DNA of 55,971 bases from Bacteroidales bacterium (GTDB lineage Bacteria > Bacteroidota > Bacteroidia > Bacteroidales > UBA932). The number at the start of each line of letters is the position of its first letter. Positions within the stretch are counted from its first letter, which is position 1. Shown piece by piece: positions 1 through 7,818 of this stretch. The stretch covers positions 1 through 55,971 of the forward strand of contig JAGCYZ010000014.1 of the NCBI GenBank assembly GCA_017960545.1. Direction: 5' to 3'. The notes beneath the pieces are model-generated. The model did not search any database and had not been told where the DNA came from. It was given only the letters and a program-made list of their open reading frames with translations. Made by a program: the position numbers and the translations under genes.

Positions 1-113
1 ATACGGTAGGAAAATAGAGCAACTTGACTCTCAGGAGAGCCGGTGTCTTTATTGGACTTCCCGTACTTCGCGAAAATCTCTTGCTTCTTCTCAGGCATTA
101 AATATTCAGCCAT
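1..113 (-). CDS. rpsO: 30S ribosomal protein S15 (N-terminal part, cut by window edge)
   Basis: The minus-strand frame starting with ATG at 113 reads MAEYLMPEKKQEIFAKYGKS, followed by a segment with NKDTGSPESQVALFSYR. This matches the first 37 residues of S15, a primary 16S rRNA-binding protein of the small subunit. The frame is open to the window edge, so only about 40 percent of the roughly 89-residue family length is visible. The gene is the first codirectional gene downstream of the glycosyltransferase, 67 bases away. The diagnostic segment is KYGKSNKDTGSPESQ. Identity is confident; the C-terminus is not visible. Confidence 0.9.
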   Translation of the reverse strand, partial: MAEYLMPEKKQEIFAKYGKSNKDTGSPESQVALFSYR

Positions 114-150
114 CGTGCAAAAAATCTTAAGTGTTAATAATATACCTTGC

Positions 151-168
151 TTATCCCATAGGGGATAA
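151..168 (-). promoter_or_regulatory. Small inverted repeat in the rpsO leader
   Basis: A perfect 7-bp inverted repeat (TTATCCC, 4-base loop, GGGATAA) lies between the glycosyltransferase stop and the rpsO start. It has no following T-tract in the minus direction, so it is a poor intrinsic terminator. S15 commonly represses its own mRNA through leader structure, so a regulatory role is possible but is inference only. Confidence 0.3.
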
Positions 169-180
169 AAGCGTGCAAAG

Positions 181-1131
181 TTAGACAAAAAACGCAATAA
201 TGCAAAATAATTTGCTTATGCCGTGGATGCCCAGCAGTTTGCTGATATGGCCCAGCCTTGTTTTGAGAGGAACGCCGCTGCAGGTAAGGATACCTGCCCT
301 TTCTTCCGGCAGCACTTTCAGGAATTCCCGCCAGGGAAGGGCCCAGGCATCCTGCAGTATGTCAGATTTCATTACTGTGAAGCGGGTCCTGTATCTGTCA
401 TACAGACCCTTGCCGCGCATAAATTCTTCCAGTATGTCCACCTGTTCCTTTGAGTACTCTATTCTCCGGCGGATATCTTCGGAAATGGCGTTCCCTGCCG
501 GATTAAGGAAATAAGAGTAAAGAGGCTCATCTATGAAAGCCCTGGTGCGGGAGTAGGTCAGCAACTGGGAAACGATGATATAATCTTCCTTGTAATGGTG
601 TTTCGGCCATATTATCTCGTTCTCATACACACTGCGCTTGAACAATTTGTTCCAGTATGTGGGAGTACCCGGCCATACTATCCAGTCCTCATAGGCATTC
701 CGGATGTATTGCTCCGGGCATTCCGGCCTGCGGCGGTTGCCTTCCGCGTCTGTGATCCAGAAAGAACATTCCACCATGTCATAATCTCCCTCAACTGCCT
801 TTTCCCACAGTTTGCGCAGGATGTCCCTGTCCATCAGGTCATCGGAATCAGGCTGGTATATATAGTCTCCGGTGGAGGCTTCCCATCCGGTCCTCCTGAC
901 TATGTGCGCCCCTTTGTTTACGTCGTGGCGGATTATCTTTATGTTGTCTCTCAGATGGGCGTATTGCTCCTCACCGATGATTTCCAGAGCGATGTCATAT
1001 GCGGAATCCGGAGACCTGTCATCTACCAGGATGAACTCAATGTCGTCCAGAGTCTGGTCAAGCAGGCTCCTGAGACTCTGTTCTATGTATTTTTCCCCAT
1101 AGACAGGCAGAATTGCGGATACTTTGGGCAT
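181..1131 (-). CDS. Family 2 (GT-A fold) glycosyltransferase
   Basis: This 316-residue protein has the classic GT2 N-terminus: MPKVSAILPVYG, then FILVDDRS with the nucleotide-binding acidic pair near residues 37-38, and a DSDD metal-binding motif at 95-98. The remainder (DYIIVSQLL region, residues 180-200) resembles acceptor-side segments of polysaccharide glycosyltransferases. It has no obvious multi-helix membrane domain; the last roughly 20 residues are hydrophobic and may associate with the membrane. It is expected to transfer a sugar from an NDP-sugar to a cell-surface glycan in the cytoplasm. The acceptor cannot be read from sequence. It starts one base after the YgjP-like gene ends, so it is probably the last gene of the dcw-linked operon. 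Confidence 0.85.
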   Translation of the reverse strand: MPKVSAILPVYGEKYIEQSLRSLLDQTLDDIEFILVDDRSPDSAYDIALEIIGEEQYAHLRDNIKIIRHDVNKGAHIVRRTGWEASTGDYIYQPDSDDLMDRDILRKLWEKAVEGDYDMVECSFWITDAEGNRRRPECPEQYIRNAYEDWIVWPGTPTYWNKLFKRSVYENEIIWPKHHYKEDYIIVSQLLTYSRTRAFIDEPLYSYFLNPAGNAISEDIRRRIEYSKEQVDILEEFMRGKGLYDRYRTRFTVMKSDILQDAWALPWREFLKVLPEERAGILTCSGVPLKTRLGHISKLLGIHGISKLFCIIAFFV

Positions 1132-1132
1132 T

Positions 1133-1522
1133 TCAGATAAGTTTGAACTCTTTAAGCCGGCGCTGCTTTTCGCGGTGCCCGGGGCAGACGCTTTCCAGCA
1201 GTGCGTGGAATTGAGGGGAGTGGTTAAGGTATTTGAGGTGACACAGTTCGTGGAGCATCACATAGTCCTGGAGCTCCTGCGGAACACGCATCAGATTCAG
1301 GTTCAGGTTAATGTTCCCTTTGGATGAGCAGCTGCCCCAGTTGGAACTGTTATGCTTGATTCTCAGGGTGTTATATTGGAAGCCGTGCAGGGTGGCGAGT
1401 TCTGCGAGACGCCCCGGCAGGTAAGCCTTGGCCTGGCGGCGCAGCTCTTCCACAAGAGCCGCGGTTGCGGCGTCAAGGGTCTTTTTGCGGCGCCTGGGCC
1501 GCCTGCGCACTATCCAAAGCAT
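1133..1522 (-). CDS. Short YgjP-like (DUF45) zinc metallopeptidase domain protein
   Basis: The 129 residues match the C-terminal half of the YgjP/DUF45 family: a WGSCSSKGNINLN segment at 62-74, then HELCHLKYLNHS at 91-102 with the HExxH zinc motif (His91, Glu92, His95) and a further conserved His101. Family members are usually around 220-240 residues with an N-terminal beta-rich domain. That part is absent here: the ATG at 1522 is followed directly by a basic stretch and the helix preceding the catalytic core. The gene overlaps the end of truB by 13 bases. The catalytic residues look intact, so it may be a minimal, functional form rather than a broken gene. Substrate unknown. Confidence 0.8.
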   Translation of the reverse strand: MLWIVRRRPRRRKKTLDAATAALVEELRRQAKAYLPGRLAELATLHGFQYNTLRIKHNSSNWGSCSSKGNINLNLNLMRVPQELQDYVMLHELCHLKYLNHSPQFHALLESVCPGHREKQRRLKEFKLI

Positions 1523-2325
1523 TCCAACGCCTCCTCTATGCCCAGAGCCTCTTCAACCTTGAAATCCCCGCATCGCGTGCGCCTCAGGTTGTTGAGGAAC
1601 GCTCCGCTTCCAAGGGCCTCGCCCCAGTCGCGCGCCAGGGCGCGGATGTAGGTGCCCTTGCTGCAGTCCACAAGGATCTCGGCGTTTACCAGGCCTTCTT
1701 CCTGCGATATGTCCGTGACGTTTATCCTTGGATTGGGCTTGCTGCCCTGCATTTCCCTGACAGGTTCTCCGAACGAAACCAGTTTCAGGGCGCTGATGTT
1801 TATTTTCTGGCGGCTGAGCAGCTCAGTGGCCGAATGGTCGAAGTCCCCGCCGCTGCACGTCGCCTGCCTGTATGCCTTGCGCGCCATCTCATAGGCGCGC
1901 ACGCCATCCACGCTCTTGGCGCTGAACAGCGGCGCCACCTGTTCCTGCTCTCCCACGAAGCCTTGCAGCATTTCCTCCACGGCCTCCCTGGTTATCCCGT
2001 CCACCGGGAAGCGCGCGTCAATAGCCTTCTCCCTGTCGTACGAAGGCGTGGTGGCGCCAAAGCTGACGCCTGCCAGATATTGCTTGGGGCTGCGCTGCAG
2101 CTCCTCCGCAAGTTTGGTGGCCTTTCCTATACAAACCAAAAGAACCCCCGTTGCAAGGGGGTCCAGGGTGCCTGCGTGCCCAACCTTCAGGTTCTTCTTT
2201 CCAAAGTGCCTGCAGGCGGCGTATTTTATCTTGCGGATCACGTCCGCGGAGGTCCATCTATACGGTTTATCCACAGGGAGGATTATTCCCTGCGGATAAA
2301 GTTCGATGTCACGCTCCAGTTTCAC
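1510..2325 (-). CDS. truB: tRNA pseudouridine(55) synthase TruB
   Basis: TruB converts U55 of the tRNA T-loop to pseudouridine. The hallmark segment VGHAGTLDPLATG carries the catalytic aspartate (Asp55 with the start chosen here), preceded by GIILPVDKPYRWTSADV, the usual N-terminal strand. I chose the GTG at 2325 because it overlaps the rpiB TAG stop as TAGTG, giving 271 residues. An upstream ATG at 2415 would add 30 residues (HNGQDLDGDQ...) that resemble no TruB and only read through rpiB in another frame. It lies downstream of rpiB and overlaps the YgjP-like gene, so all are probably cotranscribed. Confidence 0.9.
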   Translation of the reverse strand: MKLERDIELYPQGIILPVDKPYRWTSADVIRKIKYAACRHFGKKNLKVGHAGTLDPLATGVLLVCIGKATKLAEELQRSPKQYLAGVSFGATTPSYDREKAIDARFPVDGITREAVEEMLQGFVGEQEQVAPLFSAKSVDGVRAYEMARKAYRQATCSGGDFDHSATELLSRQKINISALKLVSFGEPVREMQGSKPNPRINVTDISQEEGLVNAEILVDCSKGTYIRALARDWGEALGSGAFLNNLRRTRCGDFKVEEALGIEEALECFG

Positions 2326-2759
2326 TATCTCTTTACGGGAATCTTGTCTATGCGCCTCTGGTGGCGGCCACCGGCAAACTTGGTCTCCATCCAGGTCTTG
2401 ACCATTATGCGGCACATTGTCAGGGAGGCGAAGCGGGCTGGCATCACCAGCACGTTTGCGTCGTTGTGCTCCTTGACCAGTTTGGCCACCTCCTTGTTCC
2501 AGGCCAGGCCGGCGCGAATGCCCTTATGGTGGTTGAGGGTCATTGCCATACCGTTACCGGTACCGCAGATAGCGATACCCCTCTCCACGATGCCCTTCTC
2601 CACGGCCCTTGCAAGAGGGTGTGCAAAATCCGCATAATCTACGCTGGCGTCAGAATCCGTCCCGTAGTCTATCACGTTGTGGCCGCGGCGGGCCAGGTAT
2701 TTGATCAGCTCGGACTTGTATCCGTATCCGGCATGATCGCTGCAAATTCCTATTGTCAT
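2325..2759 (-). CDS. rpiB: Ribose-5-phosphate isomerase B
   Basis: This 144-residue protein of the RpiB/LacAB family interconverts ribose 5-phosphate and ribulose 5-phosphate in the non-oxidative pentose phosphate pathway. Visible signatures are CSDHAGY near residues 6-12, the active-site cysteine Cys65 in ICGTGNGM (the anion hole loop), and HNDANVL in the C-terminal half. Length is normal. Its ATG overlaps the gltX stop by four bases and its stop overlaps the likely truB GTG, so translation is probably coupled. Nothing suggests specialisation for allose or galactose 6-phosphate, although some RpiB enzymes also accept allose 6-phosphate. Confidence 0.93.
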   Translation of the reverse strand: MTIGICSDHAGYGYKSELIKYLARRGHNVIDYGTDSDASVDYADFAHPLARAVEKGIVERGIAICGTGNGMAMTLNHHKGIRAGLAWNKEVAKLVKEHNDANVLVMPARFASLTMCRIMVKTWMETKFAGGRHQRRIDKIPVKR

Positions 2760-4318
2760 TGTCCCAGTGTATTTACGATATTGTCAATCCTGCGTCCGAA
2801 CTCCTCCCTGCCTATCAGGGTCACTATGTCCGCGATGCCAAGTCCGCTGGATGCTCCCGCCAGCGCCAGGCGCAGGCAGTTCATCACCTTGCCCATAGGC
2901 CACTCGTTTCCGCGGATGAACTCCTCCAGGGCCGTCTCCAGGGCTTCTTTCTCCCACGGGCCGGCGTAAGCCCTTATGAAGCCGGCAGCCTGCAGCGCAA
3001 GCGTATAGTTTTCCGGCTTCCAGAACTTTGCCACGTCCTTCTCATTGTATTCCAGGGGAGCCTCGAACAGGTAGGGGGCTATATCCCAGAAATCGGCGAC
3101 GAACGTGGCCCTTTCCTTTATGAGCGTCACAACCTTGAGGACGTAATCGCGCTCAGCGTCTATACCCTTGTCTTTGAGGATGGGGATGAAGAGGTCTGTA
3201 AGCTCCTCGTCGCTCTTCTTGCGGAGGTACTCCTTGTTGAACCATTTGGCCTTTTCCGGATTGAACTTGGCGCCCGCTTTCTGGACCTTGTCCATTGAGA
3301 AGGCCTGCACAAGCTCTTCCAGGGAAAACAGTTCGCGGTCGTCCCCCGGGTTCCATCCCAGCATAGCCAGCATATTCACGAAGGCCTCCGGGAAATATCC
3401 GTCCTCGCGGTAGCCGCGGGACTTCTCCCCGGTCTCGGGATTGGTCCACTCCAGCGGGAACACGGGGAATCCAAGTTTGTCGCCGTCCCTCTTGCTGAGC
3501 TTGCCGTTGCCCACGGGCTTCAGGAGCAGGGAAAGATGGGCGAAGCGCGGCATTGTGTCTTCCCAGCCGAAGGCCTGGTAAAGCAGGTAATGCAGCGGCA
3601 GGGAAGGGAGCCACTCCTCTCCGCGGATGACCTCGCTGATCTCCATCAGGTGGTCGTCAACTATGTTTGCAAGGTGGTATGTGGGCAGTTCGTCGGCCCT
3701 CTTCCAGAGTACCTTGTCGTCCAGGGTATCTGTGTTCACCTCTATGTGGCCGCGGATCAGGTCGTCCATCTTCACCACCGTGTTCTCCGGCATCTTGAAG
3801 CGGATTGTCCAGTCCGTGCTGTTCTCCAGCAGTTCCTTCACGTGTTCAGGATCCATGCTCAGGGAATTGCGCATACCCGGGCGCGTCACGCGGTTATATG
3901 TGAAGGTCTTGCCGTGCATCTCCTCCTGCGCCCTTGCGGCCTCCAGCTCCTCCGGAGTGTCGAATGCGTAGTATGCAGCGCCTTTGGCAACCAGCTCTTC
4001 GGCATATTTGCGGTATATGCCTTTGCGCTGGGACTGCCTGTAAGGCGCGTGCGGATGCCTCTCGTCCGGGGCTTCCACTATCTTTCCGGAAGCGTCCACG
4101 CCCTCGTCGGGGTAGATGCCGCACCAGCGGAGAGCCTCTATGATGTACTCTTCGGCTCCCGGCACAAAGCGGTGAGAATCAGTGTCTTCTATACGGAGGA
4201 TGAAGTCTCCGCCATTCTGCTTGGCGTACAGATAGTTATATAATGCGGTCCGGACTCCGCCCATATGGAGCGGGCCGGTGGGAGACGGTGCAAATCTTAC
4301 TCTCGTGCGTTTTTCCAT
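2756..4318 (-). CDS. gltX: Glutamate--tRNA ligase
   Basis: A class I aminoacyl-tRNA synthetase of 520 residues charging tRNA-Glu. The HIGH-type motif is PSPTGPLHMGG at 11-21 and the KMSKS-type motif is KLSKR at 273-277. I start at ATG 4318, three bases after the ftsZ stop, because the protein then opens MEKRTRVRFAPSPTG as in the family; a longer frame to 4438 runs into ftsZ and adds unrelated residues. The length is slightly above the usual 470-510. Cognate tRNA-Glu is also in this window (48059-48130). It follows ftsZ with no terminator visible, so it probably shares the dcw transcript. Confidence 0.95.
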   Translation of the reverse strand: MEKRTRVRFAPSPTGPLHMGGVRTALYNYLYAKQNGGDFILRIEDTDSHRFVPGAEEYIIEALRWCGIYPDEGVDASGKIVEAPDERHPHAPYRQSQRKGIYRKYAEELVAKGAAYYAFDTPEELEAARAQEEMHGKTFTYNRVTRPGMRNSLSMDPEHVKELLENSTDWTIRFKMPENTVVKMDDLIRGHIEVNTDTLDDKVLWKRADELPTYHLANIVDDHLMEISEVIRGEEWLPSLPLHYLLYQAFGWEDTMPRFAHLSLLLKPVGNGKLSKRDGDKLGFPVFPLEWTNPETGEKSRGYREDGYFPEAFVNMLAMLGWNPGDDRELFSLEELVQAFSMDKVQKAGAKFNPEKAKWFNKEYLRKKSDEELTDLFIPILKDKGIDAERDYVLKVVTLIKERATFVADFWDIAPYLFEAPLEYNEKDVAKFWKPENYTLALQAAGFIRAYAGPWEKEALETALEEFIRGNEWPMGKVMNCLRLALAGASSGLGIADIVTLIGREEFGRRIDNIVNTLGQ

Positions 4319-4320
4319 AA

Positions 4321-5562
4321 TCAGTCTTTTTTTGCCGCCCTGCGTATTGCCGGCTCGTTCTCCAGGAAACTCTTGTCCTCCCAGGGATCCACGGCCAGGC
4401 AGGGTTTCTGGTCCGGCTGGAATGCGAAGGTACGACAATTTTCCGTCGAATTGAAACCTATCTTGGACCTTACGGGCAGCGGACCGGGCTGGGCGTTGTT
4501 CCCAAGCTGCGAGTCTTCTTTCAGGTAAACGAAGTCCTTGTCCAGGAAAATATAGTTCCCAAGGTCTTCCGCCGGGCCTATTATGTCAACGAACTGCAAT
4601 CCCGTGACAATGGCCGTGATTGTGACCCTGTCTCCATAGGCGGGGTCGTCCTCGTAGATGAGGCCCTGCTTGAAACTGTTGGTGTTGCCGGTGTACTTGC
4701 GGATCTCGTCGCTGATCATCTGGTACTGGCTTCCCAGGATGCCCTGTTCGCTTCGCGGAGCCGTCACGTTGATAAGGATGTTGCGGGCGGAGGTGAGGTC
4801 ATACTCGTTGAGAAGGGGGGAATTGAAGGCCTCGCGGACTGCATCCTCGATCCTGGTTGGGCCCGTGCCGCTTCCGCTTCCCATAAGGGCGTAGCCGCTG
4901 TCCTTCATCATTACCTTGACGTCCCTGAAGTCCACGTTTATGTATCCCGGCTTCTTGATGATCTCAATGATGCCCCTGACCGCCGTGGCAAGCACCTCGT
5001 CAGACTTGGGGAAGGCCTCGTGGAGCAACAGGTCTCCGTAATGGGTTATGATGTTCTGGTTCTTTATTATGAGAAGGCTGTCCACGTTTTTCTCCATCTC
5101 GTGGATGCCGTCTATGGCGCGGGTTATGGTCTCGTTGCCCTGGTTGTCGAACGGGATGGTGACAACACCAACTGTCAGGATTCCGCGGTCCTTTGCCATC
5201 TTGGCAATGATAGGTGCGGCTCCCGTGCCGGTACCGCCGCCCATTCCGGCGGTGATGAACAGCATCTGGGTGCCGGTGTCAAGCACCTTGCGGGCAATCT
5301 CGTCCTGGGACTCCAGGGCGGCGTTGCGGCCCTGGATAGGGTCCGTGCCGGCTCCAAGGCCGTCGTGGCCCAGCTGGATCTTCTCGGGCACGTCGCATCC
5401 GCGAAGGGCCTGCATATCCGTGTTGCAGACTATGAAGCTGCATCCCTCCACGCCCTGCTTGTACATATAGTTGACGGCATTGCATCCGCCTCCGCCTACT
5501 CCCAACACTTTTATAAGGTCATTGGAAGGGGCCCAATCTACTGGAAATACATCTGCTGTCAT
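4321..5562 (-). CDS. ftsZ: Cell division GTPase FtsZ
   Basis: FtsZ is the tubulin-like GTPase that forms the cytokinetic ring. The 413-residue protein shows the tubulin signature GGGTGTGAAP at 108-117, the N-terminal VLGVGGGGCNAV loop at 19-30 and the NVDFRDVK T7 loop that completes the neighbour's GTPase site. After the globular core (to about residue 325) comes a short linker and a C-terminal peptide (KSFLENEPAIRR then a basic tail) that should bind FtsA. It is separated from ftsA by two bases. Some family members continue further past the globular domain; here the linker is only about 60 residues. Confidence 0.97.
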   Translation of the reverse strand: MTADVFPVDWAPSNDLIKVLGVGGGGCNAVNYMYKQGVEGCSFIVCNTDMQALRGCDVPEKIQLGHDGLGAGTDPIQGRNAALESQDEIARKVLDTGTQMLFITAGMGGGTGTGAAPIIAKMAKDRGILTVGVVTIPFDNQGNETITRAIDGIHEMEKNVDSLLIIKNQNIITHYGDLLLHEAFPKSDEVLATAVRGIIEIIKKPGYINVDFRDVKVMMKDSGYALMGSGSGTGPTRIEDAVREAFNSPLLNEYDLTSARNILINVTAPRSEQGILGSQYQMISDEIRKYTGNTNSFKQGLIYEDDPAYGDRVTITAIVTGLQFVDIIGPAEDLGNYIFLDKDFVYLKEDSQLGNNAQPGPLPVRSKIGFNSTENCRTFAFQPDQKPCLAVDPWEDKSFLENEPAIRRAAKKD

Positions 5563-5564
5563 AA

Positions 5565-7043
5565 TTATTCTTTGTTGTTTATAGAGTCGTCGGAACGTTC
5601 GTCCATACCGTCAAATAATGTTTCCTGGAATTCGCCAATCCTCTTGAGCCAGTTGGGCACCTTGATCTCCTTGTGCTCCTTTGGCGGTTTTGGAGGCTTG
5701 ACCTTTGTGATTTTCTCCCTCCTGGGCTTCCTGACCTCCTCTTTCCTGTCTTTCTCAGGGGCAGGGGCCTGCTGAGGCTTGGGTTCTTCGGCGGGCGCTT
5801 CCTCGGGGAAAAGCTCCTCCTTCTGGGGCGGGGCCATCTCCACTTCAATAGTCTCAGGGATTTCAGCGCAGTTGATATGCGGGTGCTTGCGGGCTTCCAT
5901 TATGAGGCCCACGCAGGTGGTTGCGGCAGGGGAGCCCAAGCCGTCGCATCCGGTGGTGAAGAAGCGTCTCGGCGACCCTATCCTTACGGAATAGCCGGAT
6001 ATGTCCTTGAGCAGGTTGGCCGTGTTCACAAGTTCGCATCCTCCGCCGGTGAGCACCACTCCGCTGCGGAGGTTGTCTGCCAGGCCGCTCTTCTGGATAT
6101 GCCACAGGATGGCATCCAGGATCTCTTTCTGGCGGGCGGTGATAATCTCTGACAGATACTTGATGCTCAGGTTCTTGGGAGGGATGTCATCCCCGCAGTC
6201 AACCTGCAGGATCTTGTCAGAAAGGCTCTGGAGCTTGTCCGGAAGACAAGCGCCAAACGCCAGCTTTATGTTCTCCGAGAGACTCTGGGAGAATCCGCTC
6301 TCGTATCTGATGTCGTCAGTTATGGACTTGCCTCCGAACGGGATTGCTCCGTAGTAGCGGAGCACGCCCTTATGGTAAACGGTGACGGAGGTGACGCCGG
6401 CGCCCATATTGATAAGGGCCACGCCGTTCTCCATCTCGTTCATAGTCAGCACGGCCTTTCCTTCCACTTCGGGGCCGAAGTATTTGTCAGAAATGGCTAT
6501 CTTGGCCATATTGCAGGCGGCGTCGATATAATCCGACGTGCGCTTGCTTCCTATGAACAGCTTGTAATTGCCGCACAGTTTGGCGCTGATCATTCCCACA
6601 ACGTCGTCCTCGCGGGCATTGATATATTCTTCCGTGGCAAAAGACTGTACCACGGCGCCGTAGATAAGCTGTGTGGCGCTGTTGTCCAGCGGGTAGCTGT
6701 CCAGGGACACGTTCTTGAGGCTGTCCAGCTCCTCGTCCGAAATGCTGCTGGTGGGATCCGTCCTGGGCAGTTCGCCTGTGGCAAGTTCCTGCTTGACACC
6801 GTACTTGGGATAGTTGGTCACTATCTGGTGTATGTGGATCTTAAGTTCGGCTTCGGCCCTGTCCAGCAGTTCCCGGATCTTGCCGCCGCAGCGCTGAGGA
6901 TTGAATACGGCGCCGGTGCGCACGCCCTCGGAAGGGGTGCTGTCAAAATAAATGATCTGGGTGTTGTCTCCCTGCACCAGGGCCACCCCCAGACTGATCC
7001 TGGATGACCCCAGGTCTATAGCCGCGATATATCTCTCGTCCAT
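5565..7043 (-). CDS. ftsA: Cell division protein FtsA
   Basis: An actin-like ATPase that tethers FtsZ to the membrane and recruits the divisome. The first phosphate-binding loop is AIDLGSSRISLGV at 8-20, and VALINMGAGVTSVTV and VVLTGGGCELV are the second phosphate and adenosine motifs. From about residue 410 the protein has a long low-complexity tail rich in proline, glutamate, lysine and arginine, ending in a possible amphipathic segment (VPNWLKRIGEFQETLFDG) and an acidic tip. The membrane-targeting helix therefore is not at the extreme end. Total 492 residues, longer than the roughly 420 of E. coli FtsA. It lies seven bases from ftsQ. Confidence 0.95.
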   Translation of the reverse strand: MDERYIAAIDLGSSRISLGVALVQGDNTQIIYFDSTPSEGVRTGAVFNPQRCGGKIRELLDRAEAELKIHIHQIVTNYPKYGVKQELATGELPRTDPTSSISDEELDSLKNVSLDSYPLDNSATQLIYGAVVQSFATEEYINAREDDVVGMISAKLCGNYKLFIGSKRTSDYIDAACNMAKIAISDKYFGPEVEGKAVLTMNEMENGVALINMGAGVTSVTVYHKGVLRYYGAIPFGGKSITDDIRYESGFSQSLSENIKLAFGACLPDKLQSLSDKILQVDCGDDIPPKNLSIKYLSEIITARQKEILDAILWHIQKSGLADNLRSGVVLTGGGCELVNTANLLKDISGYSVRIGSPRRFFTTGCDGLGSPAATTCVGLIMEARKHPHINCAEIPETIEVEMAPPQKEELFPEEAPAEEPKPQQAPAPEKDRKEEVRKPRREKITKVKPPKPPKEHKEIKVPNWLKRIGEFQETLFDGMDERSDDSINNKE

Positions 7044-7050
7044 ATTGTGT

Positions 7051-7818
7051 TTATTTGCAAATAATCTGTCCTTTAAATTTTACGTTCACGCTGGTATATT
7101 GCTTTTCGCCGGGCTTTATGTACTGGTAGTACTTCTCAATGCGGGAGAACTTGGCCGCCGCGTCGTCCGGACTGCCAAAGATGAACTTCTCGTCTCCCTC
7201 CCTTGGCACCAGTATTATGTCCGAATTCTGGTCCACGTGTATCTGGACTATGTTCTCCGCCCATATCGCATTTACCTGCATATAGTCCACCATCTCCTGC
7301 ACACCTCTGATCCAGGCGGCTTCCTTCTCGTTGCGGGCTTCTCCCTTGTATCCGGGACTCACCTTAACGGGGATGTAACCGTCAATGACCGGCACCAGGG
7401 AGGTGTAGTTGTCCTGGAGAGGGAAGATGGAGCCGCGGTCGTCAATGTAAAAGCCGCCGTCCGGTCCCTGGAAGCGCAGCACCGGCTCGCGCTGCCAGAT
7501 GCGGGTGTGAAGTTTGCCGTCTCCGGTGGAGTAAACCTCGCTCTTGAGCACTGCGCTCTGCTGGTTGAGCATATTCTCAATGCCGTTCAGGTCCAGGCTG
7601 TCCAGCCTCCGTCCTATGTAATTCCCGGCATAACGGTCTATGTATCCCTTTATGTCATCTTCCGTAACAAAGTTGAAGTCATCGCTGAACTCCACTACCA
7701 CGCCGTCGCAGGTGCGCTGGAAGCGGGCCTTGCGGCTGAGCAGGCCCAGCAGCACGAAAGCTGCTGCCAGGACTGCGATCCCGGCAATGCGGAGTATGTT
7801 CAGCAAAGGACGTTTCAT
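7051..7818 (-). CDS. ftsQ: Cell division protein FtsQ/DivIB
   Basis: A bitopic divisome protein: a short cytoplasmic N-terminus, one membrane helix at about residues 8-27, then a periplasmic POTRA-like domain (FNFVTEDDIKGYI onward) and a beta domain with WQREPVLRF and the YIDDRGSIFPL segment typical of FtsQ. The total is 255 residues. It overlaps the murC stop end by four bases (ATGA type), and its position between murC and ftsA is the standard Bacteroidota arrangement. In other bacteria FtsQ forms a complex with FtsL and FtsB; ftsL is present here (17754-18110) but no ftsB candidate is in the window. Confidence 0.92.
   Translation of the reverse strand: MKRPLLNILRIAGIAVLAAAFVLLGLLSRKARFQRTCDGVVVEFSDDFNFVTEDDIKGYIDRYAGNYIGRRLDSLDLNGIENMLNQQSAVLKSEVYSTGDGKLHTRIWQREPVLRFQGPDGGFYIDDRGSIFPLQDNYTSLVPVIDGYIPVKVSPGYKGEARNEKEAAWIRGVQEMVDYMQVNAIWAENIVQIHVDQNSDIILVPREGDEKFIFGSPDDAAAKFSRIEKYYQYIKPGEKQYTSVNVKFKGQIICK

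Noticed and set aside
3153..3614. 153-residue minus-strand frame inside gltX
   Set aside because: Out-of-frame shadow of gltX with arginine/proline-rich, low-complexity sequence.
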